In this document: positions 1 through 11,083 of the stretch, piece after piece | Layout of the letters: the number at the start of each line of letters is the position of its first letter | Position numbering within the stretch: the stretch's first letter is position 1 | Assembly (NCBI GenBank): GCA_038030265.1 | Contig: CM075938.1 | Location: forward strand, 22,235,009 to 22,299,008 | Length of the DNA stretch: 64,000 nt | Origin: Corythucha ciliata | Taxonomy: Eukaryota; Arthropoda; Insecta; Hemiptera; Tingidae | Reading direction: 5' to 3' | The notes under the pieces: generated by a model | The model's input: only the letters and a program-made list of their open reading frames with translations | What the model was told of the DNA's origin: nothing | Database searches by the model: none | Translations under genes and position numbers: made by a program

Positions 1-532
1 TGTTTCGTGCCCCCGTGTAAAACCCAGCTCAGCCAGAGAAACTGTAGATTGATGTCCGCCGTTTGTAAGTCGAAGGTAGAGCGCAAATTTTCAAGGCAAA
101 AGTTCAAGGTGGGTTTGAAGTTATTTTGAGGACAAAATTTGGAAAATGTATACAAAGCATTTTATGTACAATTTTCTGTAGATTGGAATGAGTAATTGAA
201 ATCCGTGCAGCACAAATAAGGCGTGAAAAATTATGTCATGTACTTGACGAAGGCTGTTTGGAGGGGGCGAGGTATACTATCTGCGTGAAACTCGCCCTCA
301 ACGTTCGGCCTGCAGAGGGGATGGAAGAAACACCATGATCACCTGACTCTTGAGAATGCCCAGGATCTCGCTGCACTTGACAAAACATCGTAAAACAACA
401 ACATTTCAATGATATACAATAAACTTTTTTTAACTCAACGGAAATCTTCTTCAGTTTTAGTCTGCTTGAACCATTCATCAACTATTCATTATTATTATGT
501 CGTGATAGACTCGATATTCATAGTTTTCATTT
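1..532. other. AT-rich stretch, no gene recognised
   Basis: I see no protein family, RNA gene or clear repeat here. Short open frames on both strands have no recognisable domain. Confidence 0.5.
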
Positions 533-773
533 GGTTTAATCAAAGATATAGAACTACTGGATTGCTCACTGTGGACGGGGAATCCGAGCCAGTGGTTGGG
601 GGGTTTGGCCTTGATGAAGACCGCCTATCTGAAACCTTCGTATTTATCGCATCCCTCCCCCAGTACCCTGCCACCTCATCCGAACGCCTTAGTGTGCTAA
701 GTTTCCCAGTTATTTACTTATTCATTTCAGTTTATTTTTTGAATTATAAATCCAAGTTCTTGGTTAATTTTAA

Positions 774-885
774 AGGCCCCGTTCACAAACCCCATGCTAT
801 GCGTCTGTGAAGTCTATGCAACCTATCGAAATGCTTCATTTTTCGAGAGTACCTATGCATTTCTCGGATGAATAAATTTTGTAGC
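774..885 (+). mobile_element. MITE-1 copy 1 (right half decayed)
   Basis: This carries the family's left arm, GGCCCCGTTCACAA followed by CTATGCGTCTGTGAAGTCTA, and the central word ATGCTTCATTTTTCGAG shared by all copies. Intact members are 130-140 bp palindromes with GTTCACAAG at one end and CTTGTGAAC at the other. The flanking TAAA before GGCCCC fits a TAA-type target, as in PIF/Harbinger elements; that assignment is inference. Confidence 0.75.
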
Positions 886-949
886 AAATAAAGCCAATTG
901 ATGTCAGTAAAATGAAATTTTATCACAAAATGAACTCTGATCGTTTTTT

Positions 950-1218
950 CCCGCGCGGCGTCGACGCCGCGTTGAGACTTCGAGTTTTGAGACTTGAGTT
1001 TATTTTCTGAGTGAGTCGTGGTGGAGATTCACAGAAAAAGAGGGTCCTTCAGTTTTTTGGTGTAAAAAACATATTTTTGCTGAATGGAAATAAGTGGTCA
1101 ATGCCTGTTAGTGTATTTCTCAAACGCTGGCGTTGGGCGTTAACGCGGCGTTGCAAAGGGAACGCCGGGAGAATTCTCAACGCCGCTTTGGTCCAACGCT
1201 CGTGTGAACCAGGCCTTA
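950..1218. repeat. GC-rich palindromic repeat, possible MITE
   Basis: This is an island of repeated AACGCCG/CGGCGTT words in an AT-rich region. The word GCGTTGAGA near 970 recurs as GCGGCGTTGAGA on the minus strand near 1180, so the ends fold on each other. It ends in CGTGTGAACCAGGCCTTA, which resembles a MITE terminus. No matching left end was found. Confidence 0.35.
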
Positions 1219-1480
1219 ATATCGTGACAAAATTGAATGAAATAAGGTAATTAATAGTTGGTATCAACTGTTGTTTATTATACAGAACGGGCCCTACATG
1301 CTGAATTGTGATTTTTAATTGGATAGCTCATTCCCATTGTACGACTAACGTATAATGAGTTTTTAAACGTGCCGCCAAGCAGCCTTCATCAAGGTCACGG
1401 GGTGCAGGTTAGACCGTTTTTCTCTCGTACAATTCAACATCAGTGAGCAATCCAGTAGTTCTATATCTTTGGGTTTAATA

Positions 1481-1867
1481 AACTATTATTTTTTTATTTG
1501 TTCATAAGCGTTTTCCGAACCGCCAAATTTTGAGACCAAATGTCATGGGGCACTCTGGCGGGAGCAATTTTCCCTCTAGCTTTAGTGATCACGCGTTATC
1601 AGAAGAGAAATGACTTGGTATCTATACGACTTTATCCTCCTTGCTTCACACCATGAATTGACACGAACTTAAAGGAAAAGAGAAAGACCGTTTGATTATT
1701 AGATAAGGATGATAACGCCACGTGCGAAACGTGGGTAGTTCAAAATTCTCGTGGTAGAGTCAGTAGTGTTTTTGTATTGCAGTATTTTTTGTATTTTGTT
1801 GAGTATTTTTTATTTAGTGCTATTTTTTATTTAGTATCAAGTACTTTATTTAGTTCTCATCGGGATC
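1481..1867. other. No gene recognised
   Basis: AT-rich sequence. A loose TTTTTTATTTAGT motif is repeated around 1790-1855. Nothing else was seen. Confidence 0.4.
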
Positions 1868-2500
1868 CTAGGGCAAGATATGGTCCGGACATTCAAGAAA
1901 TGTTAAAACATACACAGAAAAATTAAGGGTAGGCTGTAAACATTTTTTCCTGGCCGAAAACATAGGTGTATTATTTAGAGTGAATAATATACCAAAATCA
2001 AATATTGACTTATTATTTCTCAATAATAAGTCTTTATTATTTCTCAATAATAAGTCTTTGTAATCGTATCGCAAAAAAAATGTTTTGACCCCCCCTCAAA
2101 ATTTGTAGTTTTACGTTTCAACGTAAAACCACACGTTTTACGTGTGGTTCTACGTGCGTAGAATCCAAATCTGAAATAAAAAAAAATGTCCGTCCGCCGT
2201 CCGGGCCATATCTTGCCCTAGGATTGCTCGAAAAAGCTCGTTCTTTCGCACATAGACTCCATTTGGGATCTAGTTGGTCCTAACATCTGATCAGTTTGAT
2301 CAAATAACTCCCTGGGGTTTTATGGGTCAAAAGCGGGTCCAAAATGGGGATTTTCAAAGGATTTGGGATCATTGGGGTGTGGGGTGTCGATTTTCATGTA
2401 ATTTCAAGCCCGATTTGACTACATACATGAATAATAAACCCATAAACAGTCGAAATAATAAGGCATTGTTCGATAATTCGCAGCGTTTTTTTTCCGAACT
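1868..2500. mobile_element. Dispersed repeat family R, two head-to-head parts
   Basis: Two pieces of one family face each other. CCTAGGGCAAGATATGG starts at 1868 and its reverse complement ends at 2223. The part at 2199-2500 is a long inverted match to 49139-49400, sharing for example CACATAGACTCCATTTGGGA. The part at 1868-2000 matches 49383-49500 in direct orientation. Between them lie two short perfect hairpins (2008-2031 and 2127-2149). No coding capacity is seen. The arrangement could be a double insertion or a foldback MITE. Confidence 0.75.
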
Positions 2501-2549
2501 ATAATATATGTATAAATATAAGATGATATTAAGTTTATTCACGAGGACA

Positions 2550-4057
2550 CATCGATATCACATGTGCGTTGATATAGGTTTTCATGTCGACAATAATACA
2601 ACATCGAGATGACGAAAGTTGCACATAAACGAGTTGTATCGAATATCGAAACGACGTTGAACCAACCTCAATGTTTCGAACATTATCAACGCTACTATAC
2701 TATACTAAAAAAAACGCTTCTATACTTCAACCTCTCGCAGTTGCACTGGTGAGAAATGTTAAAAAAAAATTTCGCTCCGGCAGCTGGCGGTCGGAAAGAG
2801 TGCATTTCATTTTGTATACGGATACCCTAAGCCGTCCCAGAAGTAGTAATGTTGAGACCATGATTTGTTTCGTTTATGTTTGACCCTCCCTCGTACTGTT
2901 TGCTGCCGGGTTTGTTTAAGCTGAACTTAATGGGAATCAAAGGCTATTTCAAAATGGAATCATCATACCGAATATAATGCTTCTGGAATCAACTGGTGAT
3001 TTGTAGTGATTTTTTTACCATTTTAACCCCTATTTTCCCCCCTCCACCTTGGCCGATTTGGCCCAAATGCAATACCGACCGGGGCCTTATGACTACTGAT
3101 TTTTGTGCCAAAGCGCGTTCCGCTAAATTAATTTCTACGAGAGTTATCGTGCTAACAAGGCCTCACACTTACTTCCACCCCGGGGACATCGCCCCCTCCC
3201 CCTCGACTTTTTCAAAAAATTAAAATGGGAATCAAAGGCTAGTCTAACATGGAGTATACGTACCGAATATCATGCTTCTAGAATCAACTGGTGACTTGTA
3301 GTGATTTTTTGATAATTTCAAGCCATATTTTCCCCCCCACCACCTTCACCGATTTTGCCCAAATGCAATACCGACCGGTGTCTTATGACTACTGATTTTT
3401 TTAGATAAAGCGTGTTCCGCTAAATTAATTTCTACGAGAGTTATCGTGCTAACAAGACCACACACTTACTTCCACCCTGGGAACACCACCCCCTCCCCCT
3501 CGACTTTTTCAAAAAATTAAAATGGGAATCAAAGGCTAGTCTAACATGGAGTATACGTACCGAATATGATGCTTCTAGAATGAACTGGTGATTTTTAGTG
3601 ATTTTTTGACGACTTCAAGCCCTGTTTCCCCCCCCCCCCTCCACCTTGACCGATTTGACCCAAATGCAATACCGACCGGTGTCTTATGACTACTGACTTT
3701 TGTGCCAAAGCGCGTTCCGCTAAACTAATTTCTTCGAGAGTTATCGTGCTAACAAGAAAACGGCCATAATATTATAAATAAATCTATATATATAAGAAAT
3801 ATATATGAATTCCGGAGACCACTGAATTCGTGTTCTAGAGGTTCTGAAACGTGAAAAAAACATGACATGACCCATGTTTGCCACCATCACGACGAGACCA
3901 ATAGTGCATTTTTCAGAATGAAATGCACTAAAAAAACATCGAGGTTGCTTCAACGTCGTTTCGATATACGATGCAACTAGTTAATGCTACTTCGTCAAAT
4001 CGATGTCATATTATTGTCGATATGAAAACCTATTTGCATTGAGATTTCATCGATATA
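2550..4057. mobile_element. Foldback-type element enclosing a tandem array
   Basis: The left arm (about 2550-2676) is the reverse complement of the right arm (about 3934-4057). Shared words are CAACGTCGTTTCGATAT and GTATTATTGTCGA with CATGAAAACCTAT. A further inner match is AATGAAATGCACT at 3917-3930 and inverted at 2799-2811. The interior is a three-copy 296-bp array. The right flank (4060-4245) is rich in TCGAT words and may belong to the element. No transposase is seen. Confidence 0.65.
2929..3757 (+). repeat. Tandem array, 2.8 copies of a ~296-bp unit
   Basis: The word AATGGGAATCAAAGGCT starts at 2929, 3224 and 3521, giving periods of 295 and 297 bp. Each unit continues with ACCGAATAT, AACTGGTGA, a C-rich stretch, CCCAAATGCAATACCGACCG and GAGAGTTATCGTGCTAACAA. 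The third copy stops at about 3757, where the inner right part of the foldback element begins. The copies are highly similar by eye, so the array is young compared with the degenerate blocks elsewhere. Confidence 0.9.
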
Positions 4058-4264
4058 GATTCTATATCGACCGATAAACGTTATTACAACTACGTCTTTT
4101 CGAAGTTGCATCTAGGGTGAAATAATAACCTTATTACATCGACGAGTAAATGACATCGATACGACGTCGATAAGGACTCATCTCCGAAAACCGCCGTAAA
4201 TGACGTCGATTCGACATCGAATCGATGGAAGTGTTCTCATCGGGCCGTTTTCTCTCTTATTTCC

Positions 4265-5560
4265 TTACTGTCCGCGGGTCTTGCTCTCCCTTACGCAGAT
4301 ATATTCTCCGTTTCTCACCAGCCAGGCGATGTCGATCGGCACAACACCCGCTACCACCTGAACAGCAGGACCAGAGACAGTTCTGAATGCACTGCATATT
4401 CTTAACGCGCCTCTCCTTTGAACTGAGTTCAATCTAATCCGGTATTTCTCGCATTCCAGTGCCTCGGCCCAGACCTCAGCCCTATATAGCATTACAGCTT
4501 CTGCCGTTTTCATTAGGAGCCTCCTCTTTGCTGGGGATGGACCCTACACATTGGCCATAAGCATACTAGTTTTCCCACTACGATTGCTGCTTTGTCCGCT
4601 GCCTTGCTTATGTGGGCCCAAAATGTGAGCTTTCCATCCAGCATAACTCCAAGGTAATTAATTGCCAGAGCTGCTACAATCTCCTGGCCTTCAATCTTCA
4701 TTGTTATTCCACTTTCTATACGCTTCGAAGTAAAAAGCACGATTTCCGTCTTTTGAACAGCCAGTGACAACGATCTGGACTCCATCCCCTCTAGAATCCT
4801 CCTCATGGCCTGGTTCATCTTGAACTGAAGCTCCTCAGCCCTTCGAGCTGTCAGGACAATAACGACATCGTCAGCGTACCCTACCAGGAAAATCCCCCTC
4901 CGGCATATCCAAACGCAGAATCCCGTCGTAATTAATGTTCCATAGGTCCGCCCCAAGGACCGAACCTTGAGCTGCACCTGAGGTAATCCACTTCTTTCTT
5001 GCTCCCTCCCGCGTGCTAAACGTCACCCATCGCTCGGATAGGTAGTCTTGCAGAACACGGTACAGGTACCCCGGAATTCAAAAATCTTCTTTCAGAGCCT
5101 GCAAGATGTCTCTCCATTTCGCTGAATTGAAAGCATTCCTGACATCCAGAGTGACCGCCATGCAGAGTTCACGGGACCAATGGTTTCCTGTTTTCGCTGC
5201 TTGTGCAGCCGTTATTACCACTTCTCTCACCGCATCTACAGTCGTGGACCTACCCGCTCTGAACCCGTGTTGCCTCGGTGACAGCCCTCCTGCCACAGCA
5301 ACTGTCTCGAGGGTTCTTTTTTTTAGCAGTTTCTCAAACAGCTTTCCAGCAGTGTCTAGCATGCTTAGCGGTCTATGGGCTGACGCTGTGTTTGGGTCTC
5401 CTTTATCTTTCCCGATGAGGACCAGCTTCGCTGTCTTCCAACGTTCCGGGAACACACCATCTAGGTACCAAGCACGCATTATACATTTGCAAAAGAACGT
5501 CTGGGTGACTTTTAGAAACGATCTTCAGTATTTTATAACCGGGATCTCATTCCGGTTCCT
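4265..5560 (-). pseudogene. Non-LTR retrotransposon reverse transcriptase, broken
   Basis: This is a decayed reverse transcriptase of an R1/jockey-like LINE, read right to left. In order I see SHPDVLLQMYNACL, GVFPERWKTAKLVLIGK, HRPLSMLDTAGKLFEKLL, LSPRQHGFRAGRST, the catalytic motif-A region VTLDVRNAF, QGSVLGADLWN, the catalytic YADD (about 4867-4878), NYLGVMLD and, last, SVQRRGALRICSAFRTVS. These follow the family order. Breaks are a frameshift near 5460, an in-frame TGA at 5078-5080, a frameshift near 4885 between the QGSVLG and YADD segments, and another near 4555. The upstream endonuclease and downstream RNase H are missing, so this is a truncated dead copy. Confidence 0.93.
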
Positions 5561-5579
5561 CATTGACCTCAAAGAGCCC

Positions 5580-7200
5580 TAAAAATGGCTAAACTGGCGA
5601 TTACTGAACTTCTGAAAATGCCTGAAAAGATCATGATTCCCGCCCCGAAAGTAGCTTAATCGACCAAACTGCCCATTCTCGTGCCAAATATGACCCAATG
5701 ATATGCGCCTTTGGCTTGGTATAGAGTCCTGAAAACGGCCAAACTGACTTATTCACGCGCCCTGGAAATGCCTAAGAAAGTGATTCTTGTCCTGAAAGTG
5801 GCAAAATCGACAATTTACGCGCCAGGAATGTTCAAATACCCTTGATTTGATGGACCACGTGAGCTCCGATAATGGCCAAACTGACCATTGGCGCCTACTA
5901 AAGGGCTGAGCTGGCCATTCCCGCTCTAAAAAAAAAAAAAAAAAAAAATGGCTAAACTAGAAATTCATGCTCTAAAAACGGCAAAACTGATCATTCGTGC
6001 AATGAAAATTTCATGCTGCCTATTACTCCCTGTAAATGATCATACAGACAATTTGCGCCATAGAAACGGCAAGTTAGCTATTTGCACTCTACAAAAAGGC
6101 AAAACTGTCTATTCACGTATCTATTGGCAATTAACGCTCTATACATTGTCTAACTGATCATTTGTGCCCTTTACAGATGCCTCAAATCGTGTTAATGACG
6201 ATTCCTGCTTTCTATAAATGCCTATTTGCTCAACAATAAAGTCAAAAATGGCCAAACATGGCTATTCGCGACTTAAACCGATTAACTGACCACTGGTGTT
6301 TACGCAATGAACATGGGCCATCCCCACCTTACCCCCTCTAAGCTGACCGCCTTCCCATCTCAACGTAGGTTAAACGCAGCCTAAGGACTGGATAAATTCA
6401 CCACTTTCGCACTATAAATAGCCTCAGACATTGCTTGCCTGGCTAATCACACCAAAAAACATCTGTTCAACTATTGACCGACAAAGTGCAATGCAACGAT
6501 AAAAAGTGGGGATTGAAAGGAAGACCGACCAACCTGGCTGGAAGAGGGACGCTGGAAGAGGGACGCTAGAAGGGCGACAAAAGGAGTGGAGGTTAGGATA
6601 GCCGATAAGACGGGATCTACACACGTTCCGACAAGAAGAAATAGGAGACCTTCCAACCATCCTAGCCTAGGAGACCAACCGTTTTGACTCACCGACAGGT
6701 CTACACACGTTCCGACCGTAGGATCCTAGGGTAGGATGGTCATGTCGGAACGTGTGTAGGGGCCTTAAAAATTGCTAAACTTATCATTCGTGTTTCAAAA
6801 ATGGCCTTGAACTGAGCCTCTGCGTAATGGAAAATGGGCCTTGAAACTTAATTCAGACGATTCGCGCCCTAAAAGTAGCCAAATAACTGATCATTTACGA
6901 CTTGCAGATGGTTTAACTTGACGATTCATGCAATTAAAATTCCTAATCTGACTTGCTGCGCCGAAAAAAATGGCCAAACTGGCTATAGTGCCCGGAACGC
7001 TTCGCCCCCCGACCACCTTCGCAGATCTGACTCAACTAAAAATTTTATTTTCAGATTTTGCTTCTCTGGGGGAAAAAAAAACACCCGAAATTCCCAGCTT
7101 CAGTGGTAAAATTGCTAGTTTTAGGCCAAAATCACAATTTTAGAGCCTACGAAAATCTCCATTTCTATGCTAAAATCGCCATTTTTGCTCTTGAAGGCCG
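5580..7200 (+). repeat. Degenerate tandem repeat, dialect A (first block)
   Basis: Many diverged copies of a unit of about 30-38 bp are present. Recurring words are AAAAATGGC, AAACTGACNATTCGCGCC and CCTGAAAATG. Copies are only loosely alike. A 21-A run sits at 5928-5948. The stretch 6330-6770 interrupts the pattern with other sequence, including a hairpin cluster. From about 7020 the pattern grades into GCTAAAATCGCCATTTT. The same dialect returns at 34620-35530. No coding sense is seen. Confidence 0.8.
6617..6759. repeat. 16-bp word twice direct, once inverted
   Basis: CTACACACGTTCCGAC occurs at 6617-6632 and 6701-6716, and its exact reverse complement at 6744-6759. The last two form a perfect 16-bp stem with a 27-base loop. 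It interrupts dialect A and may be the end of a small insertion. Just upstream (about 6540-6570) is a short tandem GGAAGAGGGACGCT. Confidence 0.85.
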
Positions 7201-7715
7201 AGTCGACAATGTCTATTCAAGCGTATGCAATATGGAGACAGTTTTTCATTAATTCCTTTGAAGCAGTTAAATACATCTACACCCCATTTTAATATGTTCA
7301 TATTTAATTAAGAGGCACACTTAATTGCAATAACTCATTTCCCACCGGCCCACCCGGTTGCGCTAATGTGTCGTCACATAACCGTAAACGTTAAGAATCA
7401 AATAACGCTTATGCAATAACTCATTGTCAGTTTTGATGTGAAATATCCGGTTTTAAGGTAAAATAATGATTTTTTTTTTTTTTTTTTTTTCGGGTGGAAC
7501 CGCCAGCTTCAGAGAAAAATCGTCAGTTTAGGAAAGTTTTTGGGACGAAGTATGTTTAGGAATTAAAACAGTTTTTGTTATCATTGTTAATGGATTTTAA
7601 GCCGTTCTTGGTTGATAATTTATTTTTAGGGTTGAGCTTTCTAACCAACAAGAAGAAATTGACACCCCTCCTACATTCGACACAATTGTCTTCGAATTAA
7701 AAATAACAAAATAAA
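7201..7715. other. No gene recognised; 21-T run
   Basis: AT-rich DNA with a 21-base T run at 7470-7490. A few dialect-C-like words (GGTTTTAAGGTAAAAT) flank the run. No gene is supported. Confidence 0.45.
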
Positions 7716-7926
7716 GACCCGTTCACAACCTCAATGTTTTCGTTGTGTGGTGTCTACGCAACCTATAAAAATGCTTCATTTTTCGAGGGAATTCATTTGT
7801 TTGGTTGCTGAGTCCACAGAACAAAAACATAGAGCTTGTGAACGGGCCTCTATGCCTGCGTTCTGTGGAGTCTATGCAACCAAACAAATTTATTCCTTCG
7901 AAAAATGAAGCATTTTCGCAGACGCT
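7716..7926. mobile_element. MITE-1 copy 2 with an abutting extra half copy
   Basis: A near-complete MITE-1 palindrome (7716-7848) opens with GACCCGTTCACAA and closes with GCTTGTGAACGGGCC, with ATGCTTCATTTTTCGAGGG in the middle. It is followed without a gap by a second half copy (about 7848-7926). That half runs from CTGTGGAGTCTATGCAACC to CGAAAAATGAAGCATTTT, the centre of the family in reverse. Confidence 0.85.
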
Positions 7927-8079
7927 TCCTACAACCCAGGATGGCGAAAGCTCTGGGAAAAAAGGAGATAAAGAAGAAAAAAGCCTGAAACCTAAAAATA
8001 AATTATCAGTCAGTTTTTGGATAAAATTGAAAGTTTATGTTGAGAAATCTTGGGAAGAACACTTCAGATTTGGATTGTA

Positions 8080-8650
8080 CCTTAGTTTTGTGTCAAAATA
8101 ACCAATTTTGGGTTAAACATTCATTTTGGAGGTTAAACCTTCAAATTTGATTTTGGTGTAAAATCGCCGGTTTTGTAGTGACGCCTTCAGTTCGCAACAC
8201 GACAGTTTTGTTTTAAAATCATCCGTTTTGGGAAAAACTTCAGTTAAAGTGTGACATGGGGCTCGTTGTAAAAACAATAACACGAATTGCGATTAATCCT
8301 TCCCTCTTATTTTACATGTGCTGAAAACAAAACCTCATCAAGTGCTGAGCAATTTTTTGAGTTTTACAACGGGGCCATTGCCAGTTTTGGAGTTAATTAT
8401 CTAATTTTGGGGAAAATCGTTGATGCGGGTGTAAAATATTCATTTTTGAAATGGAACTGAAACATTTAGTTTTAGGTTGAAATCACCAGTTTTTGTAGTG
8501 ACATCTTCTGGAGGGAGGGGTAAAACGTCAGCTTTGGCGAGAAATTGTGCGTTTTTCGAGTAAAATCGTCCTTTAGGGATAAAATAGACAGTTTTTAATG
8601 CAAAGTGGTCTGTTTTGGTAAGATCATCCGTTTTTCATCAATATGAGTTA
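8080..8650 (-). repeat. Degenerate tandem repeat, dialect C (reverse)
   Basis: A diverged repeat of about 20-22 bp, here showing TAAAATCGCCAGTTTTGG-like words (TAAAATCGCCGGTTTTG, AAATCACCAGTTTTTG, TAAAATCGTC). On the minus strand it reads CCAAAACTGGCGATTTTA, the form seen at 25970-27110 and 49680-50900. No coding capacity is seen. Confidence 0.75.
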
Positions 8651-8750
8651 TACCTTCCAAACATAAAAATCGATCTCACCTTCCACGACCAAACGTAAAT
8701 TATGTTAAAAGTTTCACGCTAAATTTCGTCATTTTTTACACGAGCACCAA

Positions 8751-9380
8751 GAGTTTACTTTCATCTTCACAGATGGGTCGAAGACAATAAATAGTAGTGT
8801 TGGTTGTTCATCACGCATATTTTCTCTACCTACTATTTCAAGCTATTTCGGCGATAAGTTTGCCCTTAGCTTATTGGCTGGAATTACATAACCTAAATTT
8901 TTTTTTCGCAAACAGATTCATTCAGTGCTTTTGAAGGAATGCGTGACATATTTTCGCTGAACCCACTAACTAGGAACATTCTCCTCAAAGTGAATGATAC
9001 ACTGTGCCAAAATAAAACTATCAGATTCCTTTAGGTGCCTACAGTCACTTTGAGATATCAGGCAATGACCGTGCCGATGCTCTCGCGAGACTTGCGTCGA
9101 CTGCCTCCCACAGTCCTGTTTAAATGACGTTCTTGCGTCGGATTACAAAATGTACAGTAAGAAGTTTACTTTGGGTCTCATGCAGAGCACATTAGCCCGC
9201 TTTCTTAATTTCAGTCACTTATAAGGACTCACAAGAAACTGATGGGCATTACACATACATAAAGCGCTTTTTCTCCATTCTTAGCTACAGTCTTGGCTGT
9301 GAAATTTCGTACACGCCGCGAGCGCAGCAGATCTTCGTTAAGCTACTCAGGAGTCGAGAAAAATATTAATGCTTTCTGAG
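8751..9380 (+). pseudogene. RNase H domain remnant of a non-LTR retrotransposon
   Basis: The forward strand encodes EFTFIFTDGSKT with VGCS, the start of an RNase H fold with its first catalytic Asp. Next comes DSFSAFEGMRDIF with a second catalytic Asp, then NKTIRFL and VP. After a frame change it reads HFEISGNDRADALARLAST, with the last conserved Asp. In the family FLWVP is usual; here the Trp codon position is TAG. The Glu expected in the second motif is not recognisable. About three breaks show it is dead. The tail to about 9380 reads like the weakly conserved region after RNase H. It is a different insertion from the minus-strand RT at 4265-5560. Confidence 0.8.
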
Positions 9381-10933
9381 TGTTAGATGTAATTGAAAAA
9401 TAACGTTTTATTTATGAAAAATGTGATGATGAATGGTTGTCTAGACGTATTCAATAATTTTGGCCCACAGTTTGTCAAACATCTGTTCTTTCCCCGTCCA
9501 CACATCCATGCCTACACTTTTTTTTTGAGAAAGAGGAAGTTTAAATCGACAGGCAATCGGCCTTAATGAGGAACACTCCACACGTACCCGTGTGAAAAAA
9601 AAAAAAAAAAAAATGCCTGCAAATAACAGTCTTTAAAAAGTCTAACAACTATCCCGTGTATCGCGAGTTATTGATGTGATGATGACGATGTTTATGTGAA
9701 GGAGTCTGGTGCTTCCACCCTCCTCCTTGCCTGTCCACGCTAACCGATGTGATGCTAAGGCGGAGTGGAGGGGTGCCCCAACAATGCTTATTACCCGAAA
9801 AGACCTTCTATACAAAAGAAAACCAACCCCCTACCCTATATAGCCCTTCACCATCAGTTCTACCGGTAATGAGCTTGATATGTGTTTGCCACAATGAGTT
9901 TGTGAAAACCCTTACCACCCCCGTCCAAGTCAACAAAGGCCGGGGCAAAAATTCCCTTTTCACTCCCTTGTGTGATGGATGAGGGGAGGGGGCTCTTTAA
10001 CACCATTTTTCGGTCTTCAGTTCTAAGAAAACGCCCTAGTAATTAATAATAAGGTAACCCCTAACATCATAAGTTCTCTTTTTTTCCCCCTTTCGAGACT
10101 GGTTTAACGCCTGTAATCCTTTGTTTTCGATTGTGGGTGACGGTGTGCGGGGCAAGGGGGTTTGTTTGAAAAGGACTTTAAAAGAATAGAACCTTAGCCC
10201 TTGTTATACGGCTTTCTACGCTGAGCCTTAAATATTATTTTACCGCGGGGGCTTTTTAATTGCTGCTCTGAAATCCAAAAACAGAGAAATTCTCCTCTTT
10301 TTTTTTCACATTAAATAACTGACGAATCATTACAGTGACTGGATACCCAGCGAACATGCTGCAACGAGAGTCATGGTACGGATGGGGGCGGGTGGGTTGG
10401 AGATTAATAACTTCAAGTCGAATGATTGGGCAAAGAAAGGCAAACAAAATACTTAGCACCAAAGAGCGAGGGGAGTTAAAGGGTAGGAATTAGTGAACAG
10501 CTGCATCCTGAGGATTTAGGAAAACCTATTGTGTGTACAGCAAAAGGTCCTATACAATTAAAAAAAATTGTGGGCGTCCCACTAATCCTGGAGGACGTTT
10601 CCGACTGGTTAAACAATTGAATGTAAAAAATAAAAAGTAACAAACGGAAAACGGCTGTGCTCTTTCAATGATTGTTTACAGTTACTTTGGAAAATGAGAA
10701 GATAAAGAAAATATATTTTTTATTCTACGTGATACTAAAACCGAATTTTACGGCCGCGAATGAGTCTCAAAAGTGTCTCTTTTCGTGTCTAGGAGCTAAA
10801 ATATTTTACGGCCGCAAATTTCACGGTTTTTAGAGTCTAGGCTCTAAAGTAATTTTCACGGACTGTGCCGGGGGGCGGGGGTTAATACTCTAAAACGCCT
10901 AAAAATTGATTATTACGTTTATTTTTGTAGAAT
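9381..10933. other. Unique-looking DNA, no gene recognised
   Basis: A 19-A run lies at 9595-9613. Pyrimidine-rich and G-rich tracts are common. Open frames up to about 80 codons on either strand show no known domain. The part 10740-10870 has loose repeats of TTTACGGCCGC and TCTAGGAGCTAAA. Confidence 0.45.
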
Positions 10934-11083
10934 AAAAAATAGTATATACACCACGAAGCTAAAAGTGCCTTTTCAAGCCTCGAGGAGTGGCAAGCCTCGG
11001 TTTCACCTCGGCTGGCCATTTCTCCTCTCGTCTTGAAAAGGACCACTTTAGCTCCTAGGTATATAATATACTATTAAAAAATG
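10934..11083. mobile_element. 150-bp palindromic MITE
   Basis: The left end reads AATAGTATATACACC then GAAGCTAAAAGTGCCTTTTC. The right end is the imperfect reverse complement: GAAAAGGACCACTTTAGCTCC then ATATAATATACTATT. Arms are about 45 bp. The centre has its own GAGGAG/CTCCTC symmetry. It is non-coding, and its superfamily is unknown. Confidence 0.75.

Larger units (their letters stand above)
533..1480. repeat. Inverted-repeat pair enclosing about 0.87 kb
   Basis: Positions 533-571 and 1441-1480 are near-perfect reverse complements over about 39 bases; both carry the word AGATATAGAACTACTGGATT on one strand or the other. A second inner match lies at 609-619 (CCTTGATGAAG) and, inverted, at 1384-1394. 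This suggests the ends of a decayed foldback or DNA-transposon derivative. No transposase is visible between the arms, and a MITE copy (774-885) lies inside. Confidence 0.65.

Noticed and set aside
5106..5582. 158-residue plus-strand frame opposite the reverse transcriptase
   Set aside because: Antisense shadow of the RT; the motifs are on the minus strand.
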